Below, in pieces: positions 26,832-35,141 of a stretch of DNA of 64,000 bases. The position numbers and the translations under genes were made by a program. This DNA comes from CAZPHU01 sp964419255 (lineage in GTDB: Bacteria > Fibrobacterota > Chitinivibrionia > Chitinivibrionales > CAYFVL01). How positions within the stretch are numbered: position 1 is the first letter of the stretch; each line of letters starts with the position of its first letter. The stretch spans positions 23,195 through 87,194 of the forward strand of contig CAYQOU010000008.1 of assembly GCA_964419255.1 (NCBI GenBank). The letters run 5' to 3'. The notes below the pieces were generated by a model. That model searched no databases. It worked only from the letters and a program-made list of their open reading frames with translations, and was not told the origin of the DNA.

Positions 26832-28196
26832 TCACCGATCTTTCTGTAATTGCGCAATGTGATGTATATATTTTTGTACGTCAAATTTGCTTTTGGCTCC
26901 ATTATAGCTCATGTACCGAACCTTTCCATACACCGCCCGTTCTCTCCATGCCCTGTCGTGGACGCCACCGATAGACCAGGCACAGCCCACATAACCGTTC
27001 GGATCACGGCCATCAAGTTCATATTTATCATTGAGATACGTTGCATATCGCAATGCTTTTTCCACCGAATCGGTCCATTCCAGTATCTTTTTGGCCCAAT
27101 ACATTCGCATGTATCCATGCATTTTCCCCCTGATAACCATCTCCTTTTGAGCCGCATTCCACAGGGGATCATATGTTTGAGCTTTTTCCAGCTGTTTGCG
27201 GGAAAAGGTATGCGGGCGCGCATCTTTGCGGTGGTGTTCGAGTGTGCGTTTGGCCCATTCGGGAAAACCGTCGTATCTGTCGTATAACCGATTGTAGTAG
27301 CAGAAGTTGTCTGAAAGCTCACGCCTTACCACAAGCTCCTCAATAAACGCATCTTTCTCATCGTTGGCAGCACTGCTGTCCAAGACCATGTGAGCAACAC
27401 GCTGAGCGGAGAGCTGGCCGAAATGTAGATAGGGAGAGAGGTCGGATTGGCCCTGCATGGTTGGATCATTCCGTGCCTGGTTATAATGATCAAGCTTGTT
27501 ATCTATGAACGATTTAGCTGTAAGAATTCCCCGTTTCTCTCCGGGAATCACCCACTCGAGCGGCTCAACAGAATACTCGATGGATAGATGTTTCGGTAGC
27601 TCGCCCCAGTCGGTATCACGTAAAATGTTGTCCAGACGATAGTTGGAACCAATAAATGGGGGAAACTCCTCCATGAATTCCCATAATTTCGATCTGATTT
27701 TTGGGCGGATGGTTCGTGCCGCAAATTCCTGTTTATTGGAGGCAACCCAACAGGGGACTATATTATGGGCATCTACCTGGTCGAACGGGATGGCGATGCG
27801 TTTGGAAACCTGCTTAACCCAATGTCGCTGCTCGCGTAAGGGATTAAAGTCAACAATCAGCCTGGATGCGTTAAGCTCAGAACAGATACCCGGTATGGTG
27901 TCCTTGGGTTCTCCTGCAACTATAAGAAATTCAGTATGTTTTCTGCGCAATTGTTCTTCTATTTGTTTGAGACCTTCCAGCATGAACGAATACTGCCGCC
28001 AGCAGGCGTTTGAAAAGGACGAGACGAGACAGAAGAGCACAATCAGTGGTTTTCGGAGCTGTTCGGCGCATTCGGCAGCATGGAGAAGAGCCCAGTTGTC
28101 GGCCACCCGCTGGTCGCGTTGCATCCAGTAGATGACCGGACCTTCACCGGATTCACCATCACGAATAGTTCTTATGCGCTTTGGATTAGTGTTCAT
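26832..28196 (-). CDS. Class II CPD photolyase (deoxyribodipyrimidine photolyase)
   Basis: This flavoprotein repairs cyclobutane pyrimidine dimers using light. About 454 aa from the chosen start. The photolyase N-terminal domain starts VIYWMQRDQRVADNWAL; the C-terminal FAD domain has SPYLHFGQLSAQRV, ELSDNFCYYN, KMHGYMRMYWAKKILEW and ELDGRDPNGYVGCAWSIGG, all diagnostic for class II. I chose ATG 28196 (MNTNPKRIRTIRDG) because the archaeal class II enzyme starts with the same NPKRIR sequence and AAGG lies five bases upstream. Two earlier in-frame starts (28217, 28247) lack ribosome sites. It is a single gene. Confidence 0.95.
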   Translation of the reverse strand: MNTNPKRIRTIRDGESGEGPVIYWMQRDQRVADNWALLHAAECAEQLRKPLIVLFCLVSSFSNACWRQYSFMLEGLKQIEEQLRRKHTEFLIVAGEPKDTIPGICSELNASRLIVDFNPLREQRHWVKQVSKRIAIPFDQVDAHNIVPCWVASNKQEFAARTIRPKIRSKLWEFMEEFPPFIGSNYRLDNILRDTDWGELPKHLSIEYSVEPLEWVIPGEKRGILTAKSFIDNKLDHYNQARNDPTMQGQSDLSPYLHFGQLSAQRVAHMVLDSSAANDEKDAFIEELVVRRELSDNFCYYNRLYDRYDGFPEWAKRTLEHHRKDARPHTFSRKQLEKAQTYDPLWNAAQKEMVIRGKMHGYMRMYWAKKILEWTDSVEKALRYATYLNDKYELDGRDPNGYVGCAWSIGGVHDRAWRERAVYGKVRYMSYNGAKSKFDVQKYIHHIAQLQKDR

Positions 28197-28646
28197 TTGA
28201 GCCTTGTTTGATGCCATTGATAAGCAGAATACAAGTAGACGTACCAACCAAAAAGAATAGCTATAAGCAAAGATTACACCTCCAGGGAGGCGATTCTCTC
28301 GCGGCGATTTGTGTAAACGATCCTGGTAATGTCCGGAAGATATGCCACACGATTACTTCAATCCTTCCGTGCTCAAGGGGTTGCGCGACTCATCCGCTCA
28401 GAGTCGTTCAATTGAGGGTTAAGGCAAATAACTGTCAACCAAAAGATATTCCGGCATAGTATACTGATATAACAACAGTTACACCTCCAGGCATGGGCAG
28501 GTTAAATCGAAGCGGGCATGGTTTTTGTTCTGGTCACGAGCACAGTAAGTGATTTTCTGTATTCTGGTGTGAACGGCGTTAAATGCCGCAAGCACTAACT
28601 ATAGATTCTTCCTCCCGGATACCAGTAGCTGAAAGGAGTCATCTCA
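28197..28646. other. 450-bp intergenic region carrying a full dispersed repeat
   Basis: This lies between the photolyase start and a beta-barrel gene. It holds the repeat at 28290-28422. A 13-bp direct repeat ttacacctccagg occurs at 28274-28286 and 28478-28490, bracketing that repeat unevenly. No gene was seen. Confidence 0.55.
28290..28422 (+). repeat. Dispersed intergenic repeat, full copy (copy A)
   Basis: It begins with gcgattctctcgcggcgatt and ends with the right module catccgctcagagtcg...ggttaa. The middle shares cacgatt-cttcaa-cc-tccg blocks with the copy at 47846-48009. The left module is an imperfect palindrome able to form a short hairpin. Confidence 0.75.
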
Positions 28647-29330
28647 ATGCGTACATTAGCTTTTTTTTCCCTGGTTACTTTATTGTTCTTCGGTAGTTCA
28701 GGTGCCCAGACTACGATCCGCCCTGCACATCCTACACACTATTTCTATACGCCTGCGCCCTATGTAAACGAGGCGTACGCCCTGGTGCTAAGCCTTCATG
28801 AGATCTCCTATGCCCTGCCCTATAATCTGCAGATACAGGCGTCTCTGCTGGATAACATCGGGAGAATAAACTTTGGGGCCAAGTACGGTTTCAGAAGAAA
28901 CCTTTCGGTAGGCGCAGGCTTGGCACATACCATTGCCCATCTGGGAAGGGGCTCTCATGGTATTCCTGAAGGTGCTCAACCTCGGTTCGGCGCATTTCTG
29001 GTCTATGGTATTCTGCTCAGGAGTAACCTGGAAATCGCAATCACCCCGCATACTCAGATTGGCAACCATTTCTCCGCCGGTCTCGATTTCGGACTCTATG
29101 GAAAACCCAATCCAATATGGGGCGTCATATGGGAGGTCGGATCATCGGTTGACTTAACCGATGAAAAGCTTTATTTAAATACCGATCTTGGCTTGCGCAT
29201 AACGCCTCCTCAGATCCCCTTCCTTCATTTCGACATAGGGATCGATCTGGAGGAAACCAATGTAACCGATGGACACAGTCCCACTGTCACGGCATTCTTC
29301 GATGTGATCTTCGGCATGATGACAAATTAG
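28647..29330 (+). CDS. Outer-membrane beta-barrel-like secreted protein
   Basis: The protein is 227 aa with a clear signal peptide (MRTLAFFSLVTLLFFGSSGA, cleavage near AQT). The mature protein is built of alternating hydrophobic strands (YNLQIQASLLDNIG, INFGAKYGFRRNLSVGAGLA, RFGAFLVYGILLRSNLEIAI, HFSAGLDFGLYG) and ends with FFDVIFGMMTN, as expected of an 8-10-strand barrel. No specific family. The start has GAAAGGAG upstream, and a strong terminator follows the stop, so it is monocistronic. Confidence 0.75.
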   Translation: MRTLAFFSLVTLLFFGSSGAQTTIRPAHPTHYFYTPAPYVNEAYALVLSLHEISYALPYNLQIQASLLDNIGRINFGAKYGFRRNLSVGAGLAHTIAHLGRGSHGIPEGAQPRFGAFLVYGILLRSNLEIAITPHTQIGNHFSAGLDFGLYGKPNPIWGVIWEVGSSVDLTDEKLYLNTDLGLRITPPQIPFLHFDIGIDLEETNVTDGHSPTVTAFFDVIFGMMTN

Positions 29331-29360
29331 AAGCTTGTGCTCGGCTGAAAGGGCACTTAA

Positions 29361-29391
29361 GGGGCGACCGGAAACCGGTTGCTCCTTTTTT
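29361..29391 (+). terminator. Intrinsic terminator of the beta-barrel gene
   Basis: The 11-bp stem ggggcgaccgg (29361-29371) / ccggttgctcc (29375-29385), with two G-U pairs and an AAA loop, is followed by six T residues. It starts 30 bp after the stop codon. Confidence 0.88.
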
Positions 29392-29431
29392 GTGTGCGCT
29401 TGGCAGGGCGCACCTGCTTGAAGAGGTTTGT

Positions 29432-29456
29432 GCGATTCTCTCGCGGCGATTCGCAC
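29432..29456 (+). repeat. Dispersed intergenic repeat, left module only (copy C)
   Basis: A 25-bp stretch is identical to the start of the copy at 47846 (gcgattctctcgcggcgatt plus cgcac). No right module follows before the next gene. It lies downstream of the terminator at 29361. Confidence 0.75.
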
Positions 29457-29591
29457 GGCTTAGGTGATAACCGTTTGATTCCACATACGGTTGAGGCTCT
29501 TACATTTTGCAAAAATTGCAACTACCTCGGTGGTATGCGACTTGCTCTTTTACCCTTTTCTACAGGTAAATAAGTGAAAAAGGGAGGTAGC

Positions 29592-30635
29592 ATGGGGGCC
29601 AGGCTCATAAATCATCTGTTTGTCTTAATAGCAATTTGCATGTTTGGCAGCTGTTCATCCGAGGATAACGATCTTGGCAATAACGGCCGCGACGGACAAA
29701 GTGGCGATACAGTCGAGATTGTAGCTACCAATCTTGAGGTTCCCTGGGAGATAGATTTCCTGCCCGATGGGGCGATGATCTTCACGGAACGCACCGGTGC
29801 GGTGAAACTGCTTCGCAATGGAAGCCAAGAGACGGTCGGCACATTTGAAGTGGCTTCCGAGAGTGAGGCGGGGCTTCTGGGTCTTGCGGTTGATCCGGAC
29901 TTCTCTTCCACAAAACGTATCTACATGTATTATACCTATAGATCAGCGCAGGGTATGCTTAATCGTGTTTCTGTTTTTACTCTTAACAGCACTCTGGAAG
30001 ACGAACAGATCCTGATCGACAGTATCGAAGGTGAGGTTTTTCATGATGGTGGTCGGATCGAATTCGGCCCCGATGGCCTGGTCTACATAACCACGGGCGA
30101 TGCTGGAGTACCGGAGCGTTCGCAGGATACATCCAGCCTCAATGGCAAAATCCTGCGCATGAACCCCGACGGCACGATACCACAAGACAATCCTTTTGGT
30201 AATTATGTGTATGCGCTGGGTATAAGAAACTCTGAGGGAGTAGACTGGTACGATGACACCATGTACGCAGTTGATCATGGGCCCCAGAGGCACGATGAAG
30301 TAAACATCATAGAACGTGGCGAAAACTACGGCTGGCCCCGGACTTGCGATGATTATCCCGCATATCGATGCTACACCGACTTCACCCTGGCCCCTGCGGA
30401 TATCGTGGCCACCGATACCTTTCTGTATGTAAGCGGTCTTCGTGGTAATCAGATTCGTCGAATCAACAGAAACACCGGCGAGCAACAGGCTCTGTTTACC
30501 GGCTACGGCCGTATACGGCCTCTGACCATACACGAGGGGTACCTTTATTTTGGAACCAGTAACCGCGATGGACGTGGAAATCCAGCCTCCGACGACGATA
30601 AAATCGTCAGGGTGCCGCTTTCAGAGCTTAGATAA
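29592..30635 (+). CDS. PQQ-dependent sugar dehydrogenase-like lipoprotein (GSDH family)
   Basis: The protein is 347 aa. The N-terminal signal ends in a lipobox (CMFGSC, Cys21), so the mature protein is lipid-anchored. The rest is a six-bladed propeller of the soluble aldose/glucose dehydrogenase family: LEVPWEIDFLPDGAMIFTER, GLLGLAVDPDF, HDGGRIEFGPDGLVYITTGD (substrate/PQQ histidine region), GIRNSEG, DHGPQRHDEVN and ENYGWP. Relatives oxidise sugars with PQQ; no PQQ synthesis gene is in the window. ATG 29592 follows GGGAGG by four bases. The gene is convergent with the sheath-like gene, with five bases between the stops. Confidence 0.88.
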   Translation: MGARLINHLFVLIAICMFGSCSSEDNDLGNNGRDGQSGDTVEIVATNLEVPWEIDFLPDGAMIFTERTGAVKLLRNGSQETVGTFEVASESEAGLLGLAVDPDFSSTKRIYMYYTYRSAQGMLNRVSVFTLNSTLEDEQILIDSIEGEVFHDGGRIEFGPDGLVYITTGDAGVPERSQDTSSLNGKILRMNPDGTIPQDNPFGNYVYALGIRNSEGVDWYDDTMYAVDHGPQRHDEVNIIERGENYGWPRTCDDYPAYRCYTDFTLAPADIVATDTFLYVSGLRGNQIRRINRNTGEQQALFTGYGRIRPLTIHEGYLYFGTSNRDGRGNPASDDDKIVRVPLSELR

Positions 30636-30640
30636 TGTTT

Positions 30641-32356
30641 CTACATTTCAAATTGAAGATCAAAGCTGACCTCTTCTCCCAAAATGGAAACCGGAGAAAC
30701 ACACCTGACATAAAAGTGACGACTACCGCTTTTGTCGGTTACGGCTACGTTCAGCTGCTCTTCATCCGGGCGGCTATAACGGATACCGAAAAATTCCCTT
30801 AATCCGGCGGCGATAATTGCCGATAGCTGTTCCGATTCCAGGGTCCCGTATCTCTGCACGGTCGATAGTACCTGTCTACTCAAGTGGCTGCTAATCAGTA
30901 CCTGAATTAGTGAACCGCCATTCTCAGCACAGGTGTTTATCCCCCCAAGCCTGATGCCGGTGATTGTTTTGCTGCCGGAAAGTGGTAGAATGCCGCCATC
31001 CGTAAGCTCCCACATCTTGTCACCATTCCATACACATACGCTGGCAGCCTGATTCTTTCCGGCCATCAGGTCGGGCAGCTCTCTGGACCTGTTGTCTACA
31101 TAGCTTTCATCACCGATACTGCTGAGTGTTCTGTTGATCACAGCCAGAGTAGCCGCTGATGCGGCCAGAGTGGGTATCGCCATCTGTGAAGCTGGCGTTG
31201 AGGAGTCGTTCGAATCTCTAGAGACTGGTCTCGGATTTTGCTTCCGGGAGAGTATCGACTGGAGGATCCGGGAGGCCGAATCGTATTGTGTGCGGCCAAA
31301 AAGGGCGTTGGTTGCCAGCGCAAGCCACTGTGCCTGCGGTTTTTGCCTGAATGCACGAAACTTCTCGTATCCGGTGCCGGACAAGGCCGTCTGGAAGGAA
31401 GGCATGGTGGTATCCACCTGCTTCCATTCATCTACCCCGAAGAAGGCGGGGCCGGCCCAGGCAAGCAGAGGCACCTGCACCGCCTGACTCATCTGGCTTA
31501 AAATATCCAGATCCGAAAGGTCGACGGGTGAGCGACCGAAAGGATGAAGAAGGACAATAGCATCCACGGGCGGGTTATTATCCTTCCATGCGTTACTGTA
31601 TACCTCCTCCCGCAGGAAAGAGACAAGATTTTCACGATCGCAGGCCGCGGCTTCAATGGTGACGCCGGAGCGAAAATCAGTATTGTCAGCAATAAGTTTA
31701 AGTGCTCGCCAGGTTGCTTCCAAATCAAGTATGTCACCATCGGACAGAATGGTCTCCAGATGCGTCAGTATCTGTTTGTCCAGAAGGGCTATAGCCTCTG
31801 AAACCCTATCGGAAGATATCGACCCTCCGCTTTGAGCCGGAGAGGATGGTTGTTCGGAGCCGCCCAGATCCATCATCGAAGAGATATTATCCAGCAAGCT
31901 GTTTTGTTCGGATTCAAATGATTGCGAGGTTGTAGAAGCCGTTTGAGAAGGTCGAGGAGTGACGATTCTTTGTATGGTCGATCGGGTTTGCTGTGGAAGA
32001 CTAAGGTCATCGATTGATCTATGTATCGAATCATCCTGAAGCTCTCCACTCTCCACCCTTTGTAGAAGGACGCGAAGATCCATCAAGGCTTTCGTAAATG
32101 GGATCCGCATCACACATTCACCCGGATGAAAATCTCTGATCGATCGGAATATCTGTTCAACCTCGATGCTTTTCTGTCCCGATTCATCGACCTGAAGCGA
32201 AACAGAAACGGAGGGTCTGATAGTCTCAAAAAAGTTTTTCAGAGACTTGTCATCGATAGTATATGGTCCCTGCGGATCATTTTTGGGAGAAAAATCGCCA
32301 ACGACGAGCATTCTCCAGGGAAGCAGCCTGGGTACTGGTGCAGAGGGTAGTGTCAT
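30641..32356 (-). CDS. Fused TssB-TssC-like contractile sheath protein
   Basis: The protein is 571 aa. Residues 10-105 resemble TssB/VipA: WRMLVVGDFSPKND, then RSIRDFHPGE (71-80) and a PFTKALMDLRVLL helix. A Ser/Gln-rich linker (about 125-185) follows. Residues 187-315 resemble TssC/VipB: LEATWRALKLI (212-222), and VPLLAWAGPAFFGVDEW (295-311). The last ~130 residues form another conserved-looking region but lack the usual TssC N-P-A-F/C-terminal sheath signature. GGAG precedes the ATG. In a standard type VI system these are two separate proteins; here both parts are in one frame with no frameshift. It lies about 12 kb from tssEFGH and apart from other type VI genes. Confidence 0.72.
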   Translation of the reverse strand: MTLPSAPVPRLLPWRMLVVGDFSPKNDPQGPYTIDDKSLKNFFETIRPSVSVSLQVDESGQKSIEVEQIFRSIRDFHPGECVMRIPFTKALMDLRVLLQRVESGELQDDSIHRSIDDLSLPQQTRSTIQRIVTPRPSQTASTTSQSFESEQNSLLDNISSMMDLGGSEQPSSPAQSGGSISSDRVSEAIALLDKQILTHLETILSDGDILDLEATWRALKLIADNTDFRSGVTIEAAACDRENLVSFLREEVYSNAWKDNNPPVDAIVLLHPFGRSPVDLSDLDILSQMSQAVQVPLLAWAGPAFFGVDEWKQVDTTMPSFQTALSGTGYEKFRAFRQKPQAQWLALATNALFGRTQYDSASRILQSILSRKQNPRPVSRDSNDSSTPASQMAIPTLAASAATLAVINRTLSSIGDESYVDNRSRELPDLMAGKNQAASVCVWNGDKMWELTDGGILPLSGSKTITGIRLGGINTCAENGGSLIQVLISSHLSRQVLSTVQRYGTLESEQLSAIIAAGLREFFGIRYSRPDEEQLNVAVTDKSGSRHFYVRCVSPVSILGEEVSFDLQFEM

Positions 32357-32885
32357 GATCGGACTCCTGAATGGTGAAAGTAGTTGTTGATGAAAAAGTC
32401 AAAATACATTCGTCCGTTTTTTTTTGTACCAATTCCCCGATAAAATTTAAACCGGAGCTTAAAAAATGCACACTAAGTTTTTAAGTAGCCAACAATCCCC
32501 CAAGCCCCCCTGTTGGCTCTGCTCGCACGGTTTCCTTTTGGAAGCAGGTGCGAGCTTTTTTTTATGTCCTGAGCATGCTCAGGGCAAAAATATCGCGAAA
32601 TAATAAGTCAGAGATAATCTACAAAATGACAGATCCCGATGGATGGGTGAACACAGATTCCTTGCACTGACAGATGCATGCCGAGCGCCTGAAGCCTTTG
32701 CCAGTTGAGGCTAAGTCTGGCGGAGCCGAAGAATTAAGGTTCAGAGGTCAAAATATAGAAGACAACAAATACATTTGTCATGTCAGACAATGCAACGCAA
32801 AACCTGCATTCCTTCTCACACCGCTCCGCAAGCGGGACGGGCACAGAGATCAGGTTTTTAGAAAGAATCCTGTTTGTATCGTTTA
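32357..32885. other. 529-bp intergenic region with tandem hairpins
   Basis: This lies between the sheath-like gene and the GAF gene. It carries two adjacent hairpins and a T-run on the plus strand (32487-32563, listed separately) and a 16-bp perfect palindrome cctgagcatgctcagg (32568-32583). No protein gene was recognised in the remaining ~300 bp. Confidence 0.5.
32487..32563 (+). terminator. Tandem hairpins ending in an orphan plus-strand terminator
   Basis: agccaaca (32487-32494) pairs with tgttggct (32511-32518) around a C-rich loop. Then gctcgcac (32521-32528) pairs with gtgcgagc (32548-32555), with an inner ttcc/ggaa, followed by eight T residues. No plus-strand gene precedes it, so it would end a non-coding transcript divergent from the sheath gene. 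Confidence 0.65.
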
Positions 32886-33443
32886 TTATCGGGGGATGCC
32901 AAGAAGAGCCATATCGTGCATCTTCGTTGCCGCTTTGTAGACAATTCCGGTCAGCTGCTGAATGCCCTTGCAGACGGTCGCGGGTGATGCTGTGGTATAG
33001 AAATTAACCACGCCCAGGATATTCTGTCCTGCTTTAAGGGGAATACATAGGAGGCCGCAGGGCATGATCTTTTGTATAATATCCTTATAGGCGCATTCAG
33101 TTTCTTCGTACAGATCGGCACTGAAGACAGGTTTACGGCCGGCAACGGCGCGCCCTTCGGTGCTTTTTCTGCAACTCAGCGGCGATATGTGCTGATATTC
33201 GGCCGGTAATCCTATGGATGCCTGCAAAACCAGTTTGTCGGCTGAGAAATCTGTCAAAAAAAGCGAACATTTGTCGGTGCCGATAGTCTTTTGTGCCACA
33301 GAATGAATGTTGGAAAGAAAATCACTCAGGAATTGAGAAGGGGTAATCTTCCTGTTGAGCCGCAGGCGGGTATGCTCGAAAATTCGGGATGCAATTTTTT
33401 CCATGGTCAGTATCCGGTTCAAATCGGAACTGAGCAGCATCAT
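32886..33443 (-). CDS. GAF-domain protein
   Basis: The protein is up to 185 aa, a nearly stand-alone GAF domain: SNIHSVAQKTIGTDKCSLFL, DKLVLQASIGLP, RAVAGRKPVFSADL and CGLLCIPLKAGQNILGVVNFYT. GAF domains bind small ligands or act as dimerisation/sensor modules; no output domain is attached, so it may act on a partner. The start may be ATG 33443 (inside a perfect hairpin) or Met14 at about 33404. It lies 33 bp after gdhA on the same strand and could be co-transcribed with it. The ligand is unknown. Confidence 0.78.
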   Translation of the reverse strand: MMLLSSDLNRILTMEKIASRIFEHTRLRLNRKITPSQFLSDFLSNIHSVAQKTIGTDKCSLFLTDFSADKLVLQASIGLPAEYQHISPLSCRKSTEGRAVAGRKPVFSADLYEETECAYKDIIQKIMPCGLLCIPLKAGQNILGVVNFYTTASPATVCKGIQQLTGIVYKAATKMHDMALLGIPR

Positions 33444-33460
33444 GTCAATGCTGCTCAGTT
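33428..33460. promoter_or_regulatory. Perfect 13-bp hairpin spanning the GAF gene start
   Basis: aactgagcagcat (33428-33440) and atgctgctcagtt (33448-33460) are exact reverse complements around the 7-base loop catgtca. In the mRNA (minus strand) the putative start ATG falls in the loop and codons 2-5 in the stem. It could control translation, act as an operator, or mark the gdhA-GAF junction. No T-run follows, so it is not a simple terminator. Confidence 0.55.
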
Positions 33461-33476
33461 TCTCATGTAAAGTATA

Positions 33477-34829
33477 TCACACAATACCCTGTGCAATCAT
33501 CGAGTCGGCAACCTTAATGAATCCACCGACATTGGCACCATTGATATAGTTGATGAAGCCGGATGAATCCTTTCCGTAGGTCACACAGGTGTCGTGAATG
33601 CTTGTCATGATCTGTTTCAGACGATTGTCAACTTCCTCGCGGGTCCACGGCAGACGCATCGAGTTTTGCGTCATCTCGAGACCACTAACCGCCACACCCC
33701 CGGCGTTTGCAGCCTTACCAGGACCGTAGAGCACTTTCTTTTCGATGAAGACTTCGACAGCTTCCGGCGTGGAAGGCATGTTTGCACCTTCACCGATTGC
33801 GACACAACCGTTTTTGACCAGAGTCTCGGCTTCTTCCTTGTTGATCTCATTCTGAGTGGCGCAGGGAAGCGCGATGTCGCAGGGCACACTCCAGGGGCGT
33901 TTGCCTTCGAAGTATTCGCATCGATACTTGTCGGCATATTCGTGAATGCGGCCGCGTTTCTGGTTTTTCAACTCCATGACAAAAGCGAGTTTCTCTTCAT
34001 CGATACCGTCTTTATCGTAGATGTAGCCGCTGGAATCGGAGAGTGTCACGGCTTTTCCGCCAAGCTGAAGAATCTTTTCGACCGCATATTGAGCAACATT
34101 ACCGGAACCGGAAACCGCGACCGTCTTACCTTGGAAGCTGGTGTCGCGGGTTGCAAGCATCTGTTCGGTGAAATAGACGGCACCATAGCCGGTGGCTTCC
34201 GGACGGATCAGACTTCCACCCCACTGTATACCCTTACCTGTCAGCACGCCGGTGAATTCGTTGCGAATACGCTTGTACTGGCCGAACAGGTATCCGATTT
34301 CCCGTCCTCCCACACCGATATCACCGGCGGGTACGTCCGTATTGGGGCCGATGTGGCGGCACAGCTCGGTCATAAAACTCTGACAGAAACGCATGACTTC
34401 GTTGTCTGATTTGCCCTTGGGGTCAAAATCCGCACCACCTTTACCACCGCCCATCGGGAGGGTGGTCAGGCTGTTTTTGAAAACCTGCTCGAAAGCAAGA
34501 AACTTGAGAATGCCCAGGTTCACAGAGGGGTGGAACCGAAGTCCGCCTTTGTACGGCCCGATGGCACTGTTCATCTCGATACGAAAACCGCGGTTGACCT
34601 GAACCTGCCCGTTATCATCCACCCAGGGCACGCGAAACATGACAACTCTTTCCGGCTCGACAATTCTTTCGAGAATCTTTGCCTGTTTGTACCGAGGGTT
34701 TTCCTCGATGAAAGGGATCAGAGATTCGGCAACCTCCTGCACTGCTTGATGGAATTCGGATTCACTCGGGTTACGAGCGATAACTCCGGCCATAAAATCG
34801 TTGATCTGTACATCAAAGACGTTTGCCAT
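33477..34829 (-). CDS. gdhA: Glutamate dehydrogenase, NADP-type hexameric
   Basis: This enzyme interconverts glutamate and 2-oxoglutarate plus ammonium, a main route of nitrogen assimilation. The protein is 450 aa from the chosen start, the standard length. Substrate-site motifs are RIEMNSAIGPYKGGLRFHPS and TLPMGGGKGGADFDPKGKSD with the catalytic Lys130; the nucleotide domain has VAVSGSGNVAQYAVEK. Sequence layout fits the NADP-dependent biosynthetic class, but cofactor choice is an inference. Start ATG 34829 (MANVFDVQI) fits family N-termini; the longer in-frame extension does not. The GAF-protein gene follows closely. Confidence 0.97.
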   Translation of the reverse strand: MANVFDVQINDFMAGVIARNPSESEFHQAVQEVAESLIPFIEENPRYKQAKILERIVEPERVVMFRVPWVDDNGQVQVNRGFRIEMNSAIGPYKGGLRFHPSVNLGILKFLAFEQVFKNSLTTLPMGGGKGGADFDPKGKSDNEVMRFCQSFMTELCRHIGPNTDVPAGDIGVGGREIGYLFGQYKRIRNEFTGVLTGKGIQWGGSLIRPEATGYGAVYFTEQMLATRDTSFQGKTVAVSGSGNVAQYAVEKILQLGGKAVTLSDSSGYIYDKDGIDEEKLAFVMELKNQKRGRIHEYADKYRCEYFEGKRPWSVPCDIALPCATQNEINKEEAETLVKNGCVAIGEGANMPSTPEAVEVFIEKKVLYGPGKAANAGGVAVSGLEMTQNSMRLPWTREEVDNRLKQIMTSIHDTCVTYGKDSSGFINYINGANVGGFIKVADSMIAQGIV

Positions 34830-35141
34830 GGTACACTCACTTTCTGCTGAGACAAAACTGTGCGCCGGTAGGAATCCGGACGCTTCTTTAAATATTCTGT
34901 AGCTGTTTTCCACCCCGGCTTGACGCTGGTGAAAGGAAAAAATAACTGTTTCAGAAAAAAAGTCAGCCTTATCTGGTCATTTTCAGTGAAACACGGAAAA
35001 AAATGGGGAAATCGCGTAAAGGGGAAAATGATAAGTACCATCGATGGCGGGTATCGTCGTCAAAACGGGCGAAAATAAAGCATCGGTTAATGATTTATGA
35101 AGGAATGCTATTTGCTTTTTTTAACAGGACAGGGAGATTCT
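34830..35141. other. 312-bp divergent intergenic region between gdhA and the diguanylate cyclase
   Basis: Both promoters should lie here. No clear sigma-70 or sigma-54 hexamers, repeats or RNA structures were recognised. Confidence 0.4.

Noticed and set aside
28274..28490. 13-bp direct repeats ttacacctccagg as target-site duplications of the repeat at 28290
   Set aside because: They bracket the repeat asymmetrically (3 bp on the left, 55 bp on the right), so they do not mark clean insertion ends.
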